A stretch of 64,000 nt of DNA from Pseudomonadota bacterium (lineage in GTDB: Bacteria > Pseudomonadota > Gammaproteobacteria > Steroidobacterales > Steroidobacteraceae), in contig JBBCGI010000001.1 in the NCBI GenBank assembly GCA_037200975.1, positions 1,860,001 to 1,924,000 of the forward strand, given 5' to 3'. The notes beneath the pieces were generated by a model. It was not told where the DNA came from and searched no databases. It was given only the letters and a program-made list of their open reading frames with translations. Within the stretch, counting starts at the first letter, position 1. Each line of letters starts with the position of its first letter. Below, piece by piece: positions 7,618-17,063 of the stretch. A program made the position numbers and the translations under genes.

Positions 7618-9723
7618 TCACGCCAGGGGACGGAGCGATCCGTCCCCTTTTGCAGGTGCGGCCTCCGCGCCGCAGCAGCGTACGAGCGCCTCGCGCAGAT
7701 CACGAATTCTCGGTGGCTTGGCGAGCACCAGGTCTACGTTGGCGGGAATAGTTCCCTCAGCGAGCAACTGATCCCCCCATCCAGTCAGCAGGATCACCGG
7801 GGTGGACGGCAGAATGAACTTCACCGCCGTCGCCACCTGGCGCCCATCGACGTAGGGCATACCGAGATCGGTGATGACCACGCGGAAAGGCCGGCTGAAT
7901 CCATCCGCTTCGCTAAACAATTCGATGCCTTGTCGCCCACCATTCGCGGTCACGACGGTGTGGCCGTCGGCCTCGAGCGTGTCGCACAACGATTTAAGCA
8001 GCACGGAATCGTCATCGACGAGAAGTATGCGCAGCGCTGCGGGCACGACGGCGGGCGTTCTTACCTGGATTGGCACTTCTGCGGTGGTCAGTGCTGCGGC
8101 GAAAGTCACGCGAAAAGTCGTGCCGCGCCCCGGTTCGCTTTCGATGGCGATATCCGCGTTGTGCCGCTTCACCATGCCGTAAACCATCGCGAGCCCCAGG
8201 CCTGTGCCGCGTTCACCCTTGGTGGTAACGAAGGGTTCGAGGCACTGACGACGGGCGTCCTCATCCATGCCCACACCCGTGTCAGCCACCTCGACGTGCA
8301 CGTGCGCGCGGTCGACGCGCGTGCGCAATGTCAGCGTTCCACCCGCGGGCATTGCGTCGACGGAGTTGAACACCAGGTTGATGAGCGCTTCGCGAATTTC
8401 ATTGTCCGCTCCCAATACAAGCGGCAGCGAGGACGCAAACTCCGTCTGCACCTTGATCGTGATGCCCAGCATCTGCGGCATGTCGATCCAGCGTACGCGC
8501 GTGAGATCCACGACCTGCTGGACCAGTTCGTTGAGCTTCACATGCGTGAGGTTCATCTGCGACTCGCGCGCCCGGTAGAACTCGCGCAGCCTGCCAATGG
8601 TCTGGGCGACGTCGCTGATGGCGCGCTGGATGACCTGCAGTTGGCCGCGGCCTTCCGCACTGAGATTGACCTCCCGCTCGAGCAAGGAATCGGTATATAG
8701 CGAGACGGGCGAGATGGCGTTGTTGATGTCGTGCGCGATGCCGCTCGCCATTTGTCCCAGCGCGCGCAGCCGCTCCTGCTGAAGCACGCTTTCCTGGGTC
8801 TTGCGCAGATCTTCGTAGGCGGATTTCAGCGCGCCGTTGAGCTGGGCCTGCTGCACGGCGAGCGCCACGTGCTCGCTCAATTGCCGGAGGAAATCGCGCT
8901 CGTCGCTGCTGAAACCGTCTTGCGCGTTGCGCGCCGCAACCAGTACACCGAACACCTTGCCCTCGATGAGAATGGGCGCCGCGACCATCGAGTGGAATCC
9001 GCCCTGCGCGAGCCGGGTCGGAAACGGCGACTCCGCCACTCTCGTATCCGGCTCGTAGATCACTTGTCCGATCACCGCCTTGGCAATGCAATCGGCGCCG
9101 ACGTGGACGCGCGCCTGATCGCCGAGTGCCATGGCCAGCGCGACTTCGGTGCATCGCCCGACGTTGACGACTGTCACGTCGTTTGTGGGCGCGTCGTACA
9201 GGCACATGCAGCCGAAATCGATGGGTAGTTTGTCTTCGAGCGAGCGGATCACCACCTGGAAAATCCCGGGCAGATCCTTGCGCTCCGCCACCGCGCGCGT
9301 GATCTGGTTCAGGAGATTGATGATGTCGAACTGCGCGCGCAGCGTGCGTTCGGCATTCTTGCGCTCCGTGATGTCGTTGAAGACGACACCGACATTGCAT
9401 TTTTCAGGCTGGCCGAGCCGGTAGGCCCTCGCTTCGTAATCACGCCCCAGCGGCTGGGCCCTGGCTTCGAACCGCACGGGCTCGCCGGTGATCGCTACCC
9501 GGCCATAAATTTCAATCCAGTGCGATTCGATGCCGGGGGCCAATTCACTGATGAGCCGGCCGCGCGCGTTGGTCATCCCCGTGTGATTCTCGAAGGCGGG
9601 GTTTACCTCGAGGAAGCGGTAATCGACCGCCTTGCCGTACTCATCGAAGACCATCTCGATGGTGCAGTACCCTTCGAGCAAGGTAGCGAATAGTTCGCGA
9701 TATCGCTGTTCACCTTCAGACAT
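7618..9723 (-). CDS. Hybrid sensor histidine kinase (PAS-GAF-HisKA-HATPase-REC)
   Basis: The 701-residue protein has no membrane segment, so it senses a cytoplasmic signal. Domains in order: PAS (1-120, ending in FNDITERK), GAF (about 135-295, with SMVAAPILIEGKVFGVLVAA), HisKA with phosphoacceptor His331 in SGIAHDINN, HATPase with N449/N453, DTGVGM (481-486) and GTGLGL, and a C-terminal receiver whose phosphoacceptor is Asp619 (VVITDLGMP) and whose acidic pocket is LLVDDD. The class resembles Cache/PAS-type kinases that phosphorylate an attached receiver and may pass phosphate to a separate Hpt protein. It stands alone, so no target is indicated. Its last codons lie inside the terminator hairpin at 7626-7651. 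Confidence 0.92.
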   Translation of the reverse strand: MSEGEQRYRELFATLLEGYCTIEMVFDEYGKAVDYRFLEVNPAFENHTGMTNARGRLISELAPGIESHWIEIYGRVAITGEPVRFEARAQPLGRDYEARAYRLGQPEKCNVGVVFNDITERKNAERTLRAQFDIINLLNQITRAVAERKDLPGIFQVVIRSLEDKLPIDFGCMCLYDAPTNDVTVVNVGRCTEVALAMALGDQARVHVGADCIAKAVIGQVIYEPDTRVAESPFPTRLAQGGFHSMVAAPILIEGKVFGVLVAARNAQDGFSSDERDFLRQLSEHVALAVQQAQLNGALKSAYEDLRKTQESVLQQERLRALGQMASGIAHDINNAISPVSLYTDSLLEREVNLSAEGRGQLQVIQRAISDVAQTIGRLREFYRARESQMNLTHVKLNELVQQVVDLTRVRWIDMPQMLGITIKVQTEFASSLPLVLGADNEIREALINLVFNSVDAMPAGGTLTLRTRVDRAHVHVEVADTGVGMDEDARRQCLEPFVTTKGERGTGLGLAMVYGMVKRHNADIAIESEPGRGTTFRVTFAAALTTAEVPIQVRTPAVVPAALRILLVDDDSVLLKSLCDTLEADGHTVVTANGGRQGIELFSEADGFSRPFRVVITDLGMPYVDGRQVATAVKFILPSTPVILLTGWGDQLLAEGTIPANVDLVLAKPPRIRDLREALVRCCGAEAAPAKGDGSLRPLA
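7626..7651 (+). terminator. Rho-independent terminator of the lipoprotein/GlyGly-CTERM operon
   Basis: An 8-bp stem (GGGGACGG at 7626-7633, CCGTCCCC at 7640-7647) with loop AGCGAT is followed by TTTT, 21 bases after the stop of the GlyGly-CTERM gene. It overlaps the final codons of the convergent histidine kinase gene. Confidence 0.85.
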
Positions 9724-10113
9724 CTACCGATGAATGTACAAGCTTCCCCATGCGGACGCGATAGTAGGTAGGACCGCATAATTATTCGGGAACAGTCAGG
9801 AGATTTGTTTCGACGAGGACAGATATTCAATTCGACTCAAAGCTGCGCAACGATCTGCAATCCGGATGCAAATCGCGTCTTTACTGCCTGCGCATGGTTC
9901 TCGGCTGCCGGGTTTCGTCGCGAACGGGGCGTGGCGCTGGAGGTTCCTGCGCTCGGCCCTTGCAATGGTGTGGCGTGCGCGCCGCCCGATCGAATGACGC
10001 GGCCTGCAGGATCGCCGCCCGCCACGATGAGTCTCCACTCGTTCCCGGCCGATATCCCGGGACGAGGGTGTGCGCTTCGGCGCTCCAGGTAGATAGGCCG
10101 CAGCCAGCCTCGA
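9724..10113. other. 390-base non-coding stretch between the histidine kinase and nhaC
   Basis: I find no convincing gene: the short frames on both strands lack ribosome binding sites and family resemblance. The right part contains an imperfect hairpin (CTCGTTCCCGG at 10038-10048, CCGGGACGAG at 10057-10066), about 50 bases past the nhaC stop in the direction of nhaC transcription; it lacks a T run, so it could be an mRNA 3' end structure rather than a classical terminator. The left part should carry the histidine kinase promoter. Confidence 0.5.
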
Positions 10114-11520
10114 CTACGCCGCTTGCGGATTGCTTCCGCCCGGTTGAATCCGTCTGAATATGCCGAATCCGGCATAGGCGAGAGCGATGGACAGCAGTGG
10201 ATTGATGTAGTTAAGAAACGCCCACGGTGCGTATTCCAACGGCGACATGCCGAGCACTCCGGTGATGAAGGCGCCCGAGGTAGTCCACGGGATCAGCGGC
10301 GTGCTGAGCGTCGATCCTTCCTCCAGACATCGCGACAGCATGGATTTCTCGAGATTGTCGTTCTCGTACGATTTCTTGAATATCTGCCCGCAGAAGATGA
10401 TGGATAGATAGGCCTCACCCATGCTCATGTTGGCGACGACGCCGGCGCCGATGGTGGTCGCCATCAGACTGGCGGTGCGCCTGATGCGCGTCAGCAGCCC
10501 GCTCATGAGCACCCGAACGAAGCCTGCATGATTCAAGATGCCGCCGAGCGACAATGCCAGCAACGCAAGCGACATCGTCCACATCATGCGTTGAATGCCG
10601 CCGCCGCTCAGCAGCGAATCGAGTTGTTTGACTCCCGTATGTGCGGTGTAGCCGTCGTTCAAGCTGTTCAGCACTTGCGCGGCCGTGCGGTCTTGAATCA
10701 CGACCGCCAACACCGCGGCGACCAGCACGCTGCTCAGCATGCTCACTTCGGCGGGCACGCGTTTGACGCTGAGCACGAGCAGCACGAGCAGGGGGAGCAG
10801 CGATATCGGGCTGATCGTAAATTCGCTGGCGAGATGTTGCTTGAGCTCCAGCAATTCCTGTGCGGACACAGCCTGTCCGCCGTAGTGCAGACCGACCAGC
10901 AGGAACAAAATGAAGCTGATGACCCACGTCGGAACGGTCGTATACATCATCGCTTTGATGTGGGAATAGAGATCGGTGTCCGCGCTCATGGCAGCGAGGA
11001 CCGTCGTATCCGACACCGGCGACATCTTGTCGCCGAAACATGCGCCGGAGACCACCATGCCCGCGATGACTGGCAGCGGGATGCCCAACGCGCCACCAAG
11101 CCCCATCAGCACGACGCCTAACGTCGCGATGGTGCCCCAGGACGTGCCCGTCGCGAGCGACATGAGGCTGCAAAGCACGAATCCAGCGGGCAGAAAGAAG
11201 GTCGGGTGGAGTATGTCCACGCCGTAGTAGATGAGGCCGCCGATCGTGCCACCTTCGATCAAGGCCGCGACGAGTACACCTATCAGAAAGAATATGAAGA
11301 TCGCGCCCAGTCCCTTCTCGATCCCCGAGATCATCGCGGTCTTGATCTCGTCGAAGCGAAGCCCGAGCGCTGCGGAGTGGCCGGCAACCCAGATGAGCGC
11401 GATCAACAGCAAGCTGTGGAGGCTTATCTTCAGCCACAGGATTCCAACGATCACTATCGCGATGACGCCACCGAAGGCGATCAGTGATCGCAGGAATCCG
11501 GGATCCACTTGTTTTTTCAT
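10114..11520 (-). CDS. nhaC: Na+/H+ antiporter of the NhaC family
   Basis: The 468-residue protein is a multi-spanning inner-membrane transporter with about 11-12 hydrophobic segments. It shows NhaC family landmarks: SLATGTSWGTIATLG, GACFGDKMSPVSDTTVLAA, and the late conserved SMGEAYLSIIFCGQIF followed by TPLIPWTTSGAF. The ATG at 11520 begins MKKQVDPGFLRSL just before the first span. NhaC proteins exchange sodium for protons; some relatives instead carry malate/lactate or amino acids, so the exact solute is not certain. The gene sits next to the left end of the duplicated region but is not itself duplicated. Confidence 0.9.
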   Translation of the reverse strand: MKKQVDPGFLRSLIAFGGVIAIVIVGILWLKISLHSLLLIALIWVAGHSAALGLRFDEIKTAMISGIEKGLGAIFIFFLIGVLVAALIEGGTIGGLIYYGVDILHPTFFLPAGFVLCSLMSLATGTSWGTIATLGVVLMGLGGALGIPLPVIAGMVVSGACFGDKMSPVSDTTVLAAMSADTDLYSHIKAMMYTTVPTWVISFILFLLVGLHYGGQAVSAQELLELKQHLASEFTISPISLLPLLVLLVLSVKRVPAEVSMLSSVLVAAVLAVVIQDRTAAQVLNSLNDGYTAHTGVKQLDSLLSGGGIQRMMWTMSLALLALSLGGILNHAGFVRVLMSGLLTRIRRTASLMATTIGAGVVANMSMGEAYLSIIFCGQIFKKSYENDNLEKSMLSRCLEEGSTLSTPLIPWTTSGAFITGVLGMSPLEYAPWAFLNYINPLLSIALAYAGFGIFRRIQPGGSNPQAA

Positions 11521-11724
11521 CGATTCAACTCTTCGGGTGTCGGAAGCGCCTGTGCAACGCCCCGTGTCGCGACGTGCATGAAATCTCGCGCACTCATGGC
11601 GTTGGCTATTTCCTTGTTGTTGGCGTGCGCAGCGCTGTTTGAAACTTAAATCACAAACACAGGAGGGGCGCAAGCAAGCCCCGGCCTGGTTACGAGCTGG
11701 TTATCGAACCGTCTCGAGCGACGA

Positions 11725-11745
11725 GTCCTGCGCGCTTCGCGGGAC
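11725..11745 (-). terminator. Hairpin at the end of the LysR gene
   Basis: GTCCTGCG (11725-11732) and CGCGGGAC (11738-11745) form an 8-bp stem with one G-T pair and a 5-base loop, immediately after the LysR stop codon on the minus strand. There is no T run, so it is only a probable 3' end. Confidence 0.35.
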
Positions 11746-12650
11746 TAGCGCGATGTCCGTGCCTTGAGCAACCAGCGATGCAGCGGAGCACCGTACGGCT
11801 TCTTCAAGGCGTTGCCGCTCCATGAAAGGAAGTACGGCTCCGGCATGGGGAGAGAGTGTGTGAATGGCGCGATCAAGCGGCCGGATTGCAAATCGTTTTC
11901 GACCATCGATCGCTGCGCGAGCACGAAACCTTGCCCATCTACCGCGGCATCGATGGCGGCACGCGACAGCGAGAAACTCAACACGGTGCGGATCTTCCCC
12001 ACCTTCACGTCGAGACTCGAAAACCACTCACGCCATCCGGGAGGCGGCGTGAATACGTGGTTCCATTTGATGTCGAGCAGCGGGAAACGAAGTATGTCGG
12101 CCGGCTCGCGCAGTGGGGTCTTGCGCAGCAGCGATGCGGAACAGACCGGGCACACGACATCGGTGAAAAGCTCGGAATAACGCTGCAGTCGCTGCGATGG
12201 GCGGCCATACGATGCGCGGAAATCGATCTTGTCCTCGTCGAAATCCGGCTCGGACTCCGTTCCGATCAGGTGAATCTCGGCGCGCGGATAACGACTCTGG
12301 AACTCGTACAGGCTCGATCTGACCCAGGTATTCGCCGGGGACGGCAACGCGCTGATGACCAGTGCGGAAGAGTTCTGCGCACGCCGGATATCCTGTTGCG
12401 CGCGCGACAGCGCGGCGAGCGCGGGCGCAATCTGATCGCGATATACGCGCCCACTCGAGGTGAGCCTAACTCCTCGCCCCGAACGTTCCAGCAGCTGTAT
12501 GCCGAGCTGCGTTTCCAGGCGTTGAATGAGCTGGCTGATGGCGCCGGATGACACACGCAGCTCGGCTGCGGCATCGGAAACACTGCCCGTTCGCGCGACC
12601 GCATCGAAGGCGCAAAGGCTTCGCATGGACGGTAACTTGTCAGTAACCAC
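11745..12650 (-). CDS. LysR-family transcriptional regulator divergent from the Rieske oxygenase
   Basis: A 301-residue LysR protein of the GcvA-like branch: winged helix-turn-helix at residues 8-65 (AFDAVARTGSVSDAAAELRV, then GAISQLIQRLETQLGIQLLE) and a substrate-binding domain from about residue 95. The GTG at 12650 has GAGG upstream; an ATG at 12626 is an alternative. It is transcribed away from the oxygenase across a 116-base interval that holds a T-N11-A dyad (12674-12688), so it very probably controls the oxygenase/ferredoxin pair and itself. A fragmentary second copy of its start region lies at about 19680-19816. Confidence 0.9.
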   Translation of the reverse strand: MVTDKLPSMRSLCAFDAVARTGSVSDAAAELRVSSGAISQLIQRLETQLGIQLLERSGRGVRLTSSGRVYRDQIAPALAALSRAQQDIRRAQNSSALVISALPSPANTWVRSSLYEFQSRYPRAEIHLIGTESEPDFDEDKIDFRASYGRPSQRLQRYSELFTDVVCPVCSASLLRKTPLREPADILRFPLLDIKWNHVFTPPPGWREWFSSLDVKVGKIRTVLSFSLSRAAIDAAVDGQGFVLAQRSMVENDLQSGRLIAPFTHSLPMPEPYFLSWSGNALKKPYGAPLHRWLLKARTSR

Positions 12651-12673
12651 GAGACCTCTACGGCGATCGATTC

Positions 12674-12696
12674 TTTAGAAGACCTAAAATAGATTT
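12674..12696. promoter_or_regulatory. LysR-box dyad in the lysR/oxygenase divergent promoter
   Basis: TTTAG (12674-12678), 5 bases, CTAAA (12684-12688) is a perfect dyad fitting the T-N11-A pattern of LysR operators; it is followed by an AT-rich ATAGATTT. The same 23 bases recur without change at 19839-19861 in front of the decayed oxygenase copy, whereas flanking DNA has diverged. Confidence 0.65.
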
Positions 12697-12766
12697 CATG
12701 AAATATCCCTGTCAACGCCCAAACCCATAAAGCAAGCTCACAACACTTGAACGAAGATGGCAGCGA

Positions 12767-13810
12767 ATGAAACACCCTGTACTGCGCAACGCCTGGTACG
12801 CCGCTGAGGCGTCCTCTGTCGTTACGAACAACCTGCTCGGCGTGCGGATGCTGGGCGAGGACGTGCTGCTGTATCGCAAGGAAGACGGCCAGGTGGCAGC
12901 CCTGGAGGACGCTTGTCCGCACCGCAAAGTGCCGCTGTCCATGGGCAGGCGTTGTGGAGACTACGTGGAATGCGGCTATCACGGGCTGACATTCGATGCG
13001 TCCGGGTCGTGCGTGCGTTCTCCCGCCACCGGATCGATCCCGGCACGGGCTCGGGTACGCAGCTATCCGGTTGCCGAACGTTACGGACTGATCTGGGTGT
13101 GGATGGGCAATGCGGAACTGGCAGACCCGCAAACGATCTTTCACGTGGACAACTGGGGCGATCCGGAATGGGGCTGCACTGCGATCGATTCGATGGTGGT
13201 CGCCTGCAACTACCTGTACATCACTGACAATCTGCTCGACCCGACGCACGTTGCCTGGGTACATCGCAGCTCTTTTGGTGATTCGGCCTGTGCGGAAACG
13301 CCCCTCGAGACCGCTGTCCTGGCCAACGGCGTGGCGGTTTCACGCTGGATGCTCGATGTCGAGGTGGCGCCCTTCTACGCGAAGTTCGTCAAATTCACCG
13401 GGCGCGCCGACCGGCAACAATTCTACGAAGTGCGGTTTCCGAGCCATGCGGTCATCCGTGCCGTGTTCGCACCCGCAGGCGCGGGGGGCCCGGAAGGTCG
13501 GGACTGTCCGGACACATTCCGGATGGACAGCTACAACTTCATGACGCCGGTCGATGAACATACGACCCGCTACTTCTGGTTCCAGACGCGCAACTTCGCC
13601 CCTGACGACGAACAGGTTTCCGCGTCGTTTGCCACTTCGGTCCGCGCAGCTTTCGAAGAAGACAAGCGGATCCTGGAAGTGGTGGACAAGGGAATGCAGT
13701 CTCCACGCACGCCGAACATCGACCTGCCGAGCGACGCCGGGCCCACACGATTCCGCCGCCGCCTGGCTGTATTGATTCGCGCGGAAGAAGCCGTTCCATC
13801 AGTCGGATAA
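12767..13810 (+). CDS. Rieske non-heme iron oxygenase, VanA-like oxygenase component
   Basis: The 347-residue protein has an N-terminal Rieske [2Fe-2S] domain with C50-P-H52 and C69-x2-H72, and a C-terminal catalytic domain with mononuclear iron ligands in DNLLDPTHVAWVH (His161, His166). This is the ring-hydroxylating/O-demethylating oxygenase fold of the vanillate demethylase and phthalate dioxygenase type (alpha subunit only). The substrate cannot be read from sequence. A ferredoxin gene follows 10 bases after the stop and should supply electrons; no reductase gene is nearby. Divergent lysR and the dyad at 12674 suggest induction by the substrate. A heavily deleted copy is at 19903-20050. 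Confidence 0.9.
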   Translation: MKHPVLRNAWYAAEASSVVTNNLLGVRMLGEDVLLYRKEDGQVAALEDACPHRKVPLSMGRRCGDYVECGYHGLTFDASGSCVRSPATGSIPARARVRSYPVAERYGLIWVWMGNAELADPQTIFHVDNWGDPEWGCTAIDSMVVACNYLYITDNLLDPTHVAWVHRSSFGDSACAETPLETAVLANGVAVSRWMLDVEVAPFYAKFVKFTGRADRQQFYEVRFPSHAVIRAVFAPAGAGGPEGRDCPDTFRMDSYNFMTPVDEHTTRYFWFQTRNFAPDDEQVSASFATSVRAAFEEDKRILEVVDKGMQSPRTPNIDLPSDAGPTRFRRRLAVLIRAEEAVPSVG

Positions 13811-13820
13811 GAGGACGGCT

Positions 13821-14138
13821 GTGCCAAAACTGATCGTGACCACCCGATCTGCCGAGGTCGTCGAAGTACAAGGCAAGTCGGGATCGTCGTTGATGGAGAT
13901 ACTCCACGGCAACGATTTTGGCGTAGCGGCGATATGCGGCGGGCAATGTTCCTGCGGCACCTGCCATATCTACGTCGCCACAGAGTGGCTGAACAAATTG
14001 CCTGGACGGCATCCGCAGGAGTCGGAACTCCTGCAGGAGCTCGAGTACTACAAAGAGGCGAATTCCCGCCTCAGTTGCCAGATCGAATTCAACGACAATC
14101 TGGACGGACTCGCCCTCACGGTGGCACCGCACGAGTGA
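13821..14138 (+). CDS. [2Fe-2S] ferredoxin, adrenodoxin/plant-type
   Basis: The 105-residue protein carries the ligand pattern C39-x5-C45-x2-C48 and a fourth Cys in RLSCQIEF, characteristic of adrenodoxin-like ferredoxins used by P450s and Rieske oxygenases. Translation starts at GTG 13821 with AAGAGGA upstream. It is 10 bases behind the oxygenase gene and most likely its electron donor. The S15 peptidase gene converges on it from the right with 7 bases between stops. Unit B of the duplication has no copy. Confidence 0.9.
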   Translation: MPKLIVTTRSAEVVEVQGKSGSSLMEILHGNDFGVAAICGGQCSCGTCHIYVATEWLNKLPGRHPQESELLQELEYYKEANSRLSCQIEFNDNLDGLALTVAPHE

Positions 14139-14145
14139 ACCGGGT

Positions 14146-16092
14146 TCACGTCCCGGCGCCGATCACCGGCAGCTCGATGGCGCTGGGCGCCTGCGGCGTG
14201 TGCCAGATACGCTGCGTGGCCTTCACGAAGTCCCCGGGCTTGGCGTACATGATGTTAGGTACGAAGCTCTGCGGATTGCGGTCGTAGAGCGGGAACCAGC
14301 TCGACTGGATCTGCACCATGATGCGGTGGCCCGGCAGGAAGGTATGGCTGACGTTGGGCAGCGGCAGCCGGTACGGCAGCGTCTTGCCCGCGGCCACCGG
14401 GCGGGCCTGCGCAAAATCCTCCCGATAGCGGCCGCGCAGGATGTCGGCCGAAAGCATCTGCTGGTAGCCGCCGAGCTCCGGACGGTTGGGATCCTCGTCG
14501 GGCCACACGTCGATGATCTTCACCACCCAGTCGACGTCGGTGCCGCTGGTGGAGCCGAACAAATGTGCGATGGGCTCACCCGCCACGCGCACCGGCTCGG
14601 CGAGCGGCGCGGTCTCGTAGACGAGCACGTCGGTCCGGGAAGCCGCGTGGCGCTGGTCATCCACCAGCCACTCCCGCCAGGTGGAATTCGTCGCGCTTTT
14701 GCTCAGCGTCGGGCGTTGCCGGTAGGGCACGGGCTTGGCGGGGTCGGAAACGTATTCGTCGTACCGGGCGCCCGCGGCGGCCGGGCGCTCGAAGCTCAAT
14801 TGCCCGCCGGACAGTAGATAGAGCGAGCGCGAAGTTTCCGGGCAGCCCTGCGCGCAGGCGCGCGGCCAGGCATCGTAGCGCTGCCAGCGGTTGACGCCGG
14901 TCTCGTACGCCAGCACGGGCGGCAGCTGCGGCGCGGGCGCATCTTTCAGATAGTGGTCCAGAAAAGGCTGCATCACCTGCCGGCGAAACCATCCGCCGGT
15001 ATCGCCATCGAACCGCAGCAGCCCGAGGCTGCTGCCGTCGCGCAAGCTCTGCCCGTGGGACCACGGACCCATCACCAGGTGCAGCTTCTCGCCGCGCGGG
15101 TCCTTGGAGGCGAGCGCCTTGTACACGGCGGGCGCGCCGTAGATGTCTTCCTGGTCGAAGAGGCACGCGACCAGCAGCGTCGGGACGATCAGCGGTTCAC
15201 GCGCCAGCAGCTTGTCGACCGCCTGTTCCTGCCAGAAGCTGTCGTAGGCGGGATGCTCGACCAGCGCGCGCCAGAAGCCGAACTGCTCCAGTCCGCGCGA
15301 AGCAGCCAGGGCGCCGGCGCTGCCGGCGCGCAGATATTCGTCATAGGTGTCGCGTACGCCGGTCCACCACTTCTCCTGGTTCCTGCGGCTGGATTCGTGC
15401 TCGTAGATGAAATCCAGCGAACTGGCCTGGCGGAAGGCACCGTAGTGAAACCAGTCATCACCCATCCAGCCGTCGATCATGGGGGCGACGGGCACCGCCG
15501 CCTTGAGCGCCGGATGCGGGCGAACGGTAGATAGGATGGTGGTGAAGCCGCCGTAGGAGACGCCGATGGTGGCGACGCGGCCGTTGGATTCGGGGACGTT
15601 CTTCACCAGCCAGTCGATGGTGTCCCAGGTGTCGGTGGCATGGTCGACGTCGGTCGGGTTGAGCGGTCCCCGCAGCGGACGGTTCATCACATAGTCGCCT
15701 TCGGAGCCGTATCTCCCGCGTACGTCCTGCGCGACGATGATGTAGCCGGCGGCGACGGCGGTATCGAACATCTGGCCGACCACCGAGGCGAGGTTCGGGC
15801 TCTCGGTGCGCGAGACGGTCCTGGACGCGCCGTAGGGCGTGCGATTCATCAGCATGGGCGCGTTGCGGGCGCCCTTGGGGACGACAATGAAGGTCTTCAG
15901 CTTCACGCCGTCGCGCATGGGGATCATTTCCTCGCGCCTGACGTAGTCGAAGGTTTCGGTATGGGGCTTGAAGGTCGCGGGAATGTCGCTGGGCAGAGCG
16001 CCTGCGGGCGGCGCGCCGTGCAGCGGCGCGCAACACAGAAAAACCAGCGCCGCACCCAGCAGTGCCGAGCCGAAACCCGGCAACGGCTTCAT
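14146..16092 (-). CDS. Secreted CocE/NonD-type hydrolase (S15, X-Pro dipeptidyl-peptidase family)
   Basis: The 648-residue protein has a signal peptide (GSALLGAALVFLCCAPLHG) and an alpha/beta-hydrolase domain with nucleophile Ser179 in TIGVSYGGF, the oxyanion region AQDVRGRYGSEG, and a C-terminal jelly-roll domain (TSGTDVDWVVKIIDVWPDE, then LPGHRIMVQIQSSWFPLYDR) typical of CocE/X-Pro peptidases. These enzymes remove X-Pro dipeptides or hydrolyse esters and amides such as glutaryl amides; which applies is unknown. The ATG overlaps the stop of the upstream DUF1684 gene (TGATG), so it belongs to the TonB receptor-DUF1684 transcript. In unit B the same junction leads into a different gene. Confidence 0.85.
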   Translation of the reverse strand: MKPLPGFGSALLGAALVFLCCAPLHGAPPAGALPSDIPATFKPHTETFDYVRREEMIPMRDGVKLKTFIVVPKGARNAPMLMNRTPYGASRTVSRTESPNLASVVGQMFDTAVAAGYIIVAQDVRGRYGSEGDYVMNRPLRGPLNPTDVDHATDTWDTIDWLVKNVPESNGRVATIGVSYGGFTTILSTVRPHPALKAAVPVAPMIDGWMGDDWFHYGAFRQASSLDFIYEHESSRRNQEKWWTGVRDTYDEYLRAGSAGALAASRGLEQFGFWRALVEHPAYDSFWQEQAVDKLLAREPLIVPTLLVACLFDQEDIYGAPAVYKALASKDPRGEKLHLVMGPWSHGQSLRDGSSLGLLRFDGDTGGWFRRQVMQPFLDHYLKDAPAPQLPPVLAYETGVNRWQRYDAWPRACAQGCPETSRSLYLLSGGQLSFERPAAAGARYDEYVSDPAKPVPYRQRPTLSKSATNSTWREWLVDDQRHAASRTDVLVYETAPLAEPVRVAGEPIAHLFGSTSGTDVDWVVKIIDVWPDEDPNRPELGGYQQMLSADILRGRYREDFAQARPVAAGKTLPYRLPLPNVSHTFLPGHRIMVQIQSSWFPLYDRNPQSFVPNIMYAKPGDFVKATQRIWHTPQAPSAIELPVIGAGT

Positions 16093-17042
16093 CACAGATG
16101 GCTGCCCGCTTTCGCGTAGGTCTTTTCTCCGGCCGTCACCGCGAGATCGAGGCGATTTTCCGGCGGCGGCAACAGGCAGGTACCGAACTCGGTGAAGGCG
16201 CACGGTGGCGTATAGGTCCGGTTGAAGTCGATCACGACTTCGCCGTTGGCATCCGGCGGGGGCGTGAAGAGGAATCGGCCGGAAGGATAACTACCCTTGC
16301 CATTGGTGCGGTCCGCGAACATCAACGACAGCCCGCGCGCGGAGTCTCCGATCACCTCGAGTCGGAATTGCTTGCCACCGCGCTCGAACTCCACGACGCC
16401 CGGATTCGCTTGGTCATTCAATCCACCCAGGATGTCCAGCACGGGCACCACGCGTCCCGATTCATGTGGCACGAACTTTCCCTTGATGCGCCAGCCCGCA
16501 TCGATGGGCCAGTAGTCGAGGCCAGCGAAGTTGCGGCGCCCCGGGGCATCCGCATGATGCACGCGCAGTGCGCGACGCCCGCCACTCAAGATCAAGCTGA
16601 TCGAACCCTTGCCGCCGTCGAAGGCTACGGTCGTCGCAGGGGTGCCCTTGTCGCGCTTCTTCAATTCCACGGGCCCGTTCGGCGCCGCTCCATCGACGAC
16701 CAGCGGCACGCCCGGCTCGGCAATGAATAACGCATGGCCGTCCTTCTCCTCGATGACGCCGACACGCGCCGGACCGATGGCGAGGCGGAAATCGCTGCCC
16801 GCCGCGCTGCCCACGGAGTATCGGCCCGGCTCCAGCCAATACATGCCGATGATCGCCGTCCAGCCGTCAGGCTTGAGCAGACCCTCGACACGCTTCTTGC
16901 GGTAGTCCTCGATCTCCTGGACCAGCGCCGCATCCTGCGCAGAACTCTCCGCGCGATTCGCGCCGGTGGGCGCCGCAGTACTCCAACCGTTCAGCGACAT
17001 CCATGTCGCACCCACCACCGCCAGCGTGGTCAACCTCTTCAT
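16092..17042 (-). CDS. DUF1684 family exported protein, copy A
   Basis: 316 residues with a signal peptide (TTLAVVGATWMSLNGWSTAA). The body carries DUF1684 landmarks: EIEDYRKKRVEGLLKPDGW, YWLEPGRYSVGSA, and the C-terminal DFNRTYTPPCAFTEFGTC and LPPPENRLDLAVTAGEKTY. The ATG at 17042 has GGGGAG seven bases upstream. The biochemical role of DUF1684 is not established. It lies 21 bases after the TonB receptor and overlaps the S15 peptidase by TGATG. Copy B at 24358-25308 has exactly the same length and is nearly identical in large blocks, so the pair is a recent duplicate. Confidence 0.85.
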   Translation of the reverse strand: MKRLTTLAVVGATWMSLNGWSTAAPTGANRAESSAQDAALVQEIEDYRKKRVEGLLKPDGWTAIIGMYWLEPGRYSVGSAAGSDFRLAIGPARVGVIEEKDGHALFIAEPGVPLVVDGAAPNGPVELKKRDKGTPATTVAFDGGKGSISLILSGGRRALRVHHADAPGRRNFAGLDYWPIDAGWRIKGKFVPHESGRVVPVLDILGGLNDQANPGVVEFERGGKQFRLEVIGDSARGLSLMFADRTNGKGSYPSGRFLFTPPPDANGEVVIDFNRTYTPPCAFTEFGTCLLPPPENRLDLAVTAGEKTYAKAGSHL

Positions 17043-17063
17043 GACTGAACTCCCCACACCCGC

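Noticed and set aside
9796-10175. Several short frames between the histidine kinase and nhaC
   Set aside because: Arg-rich, overlapping each other on both strands, no ribosome binding site and no recognisable family.
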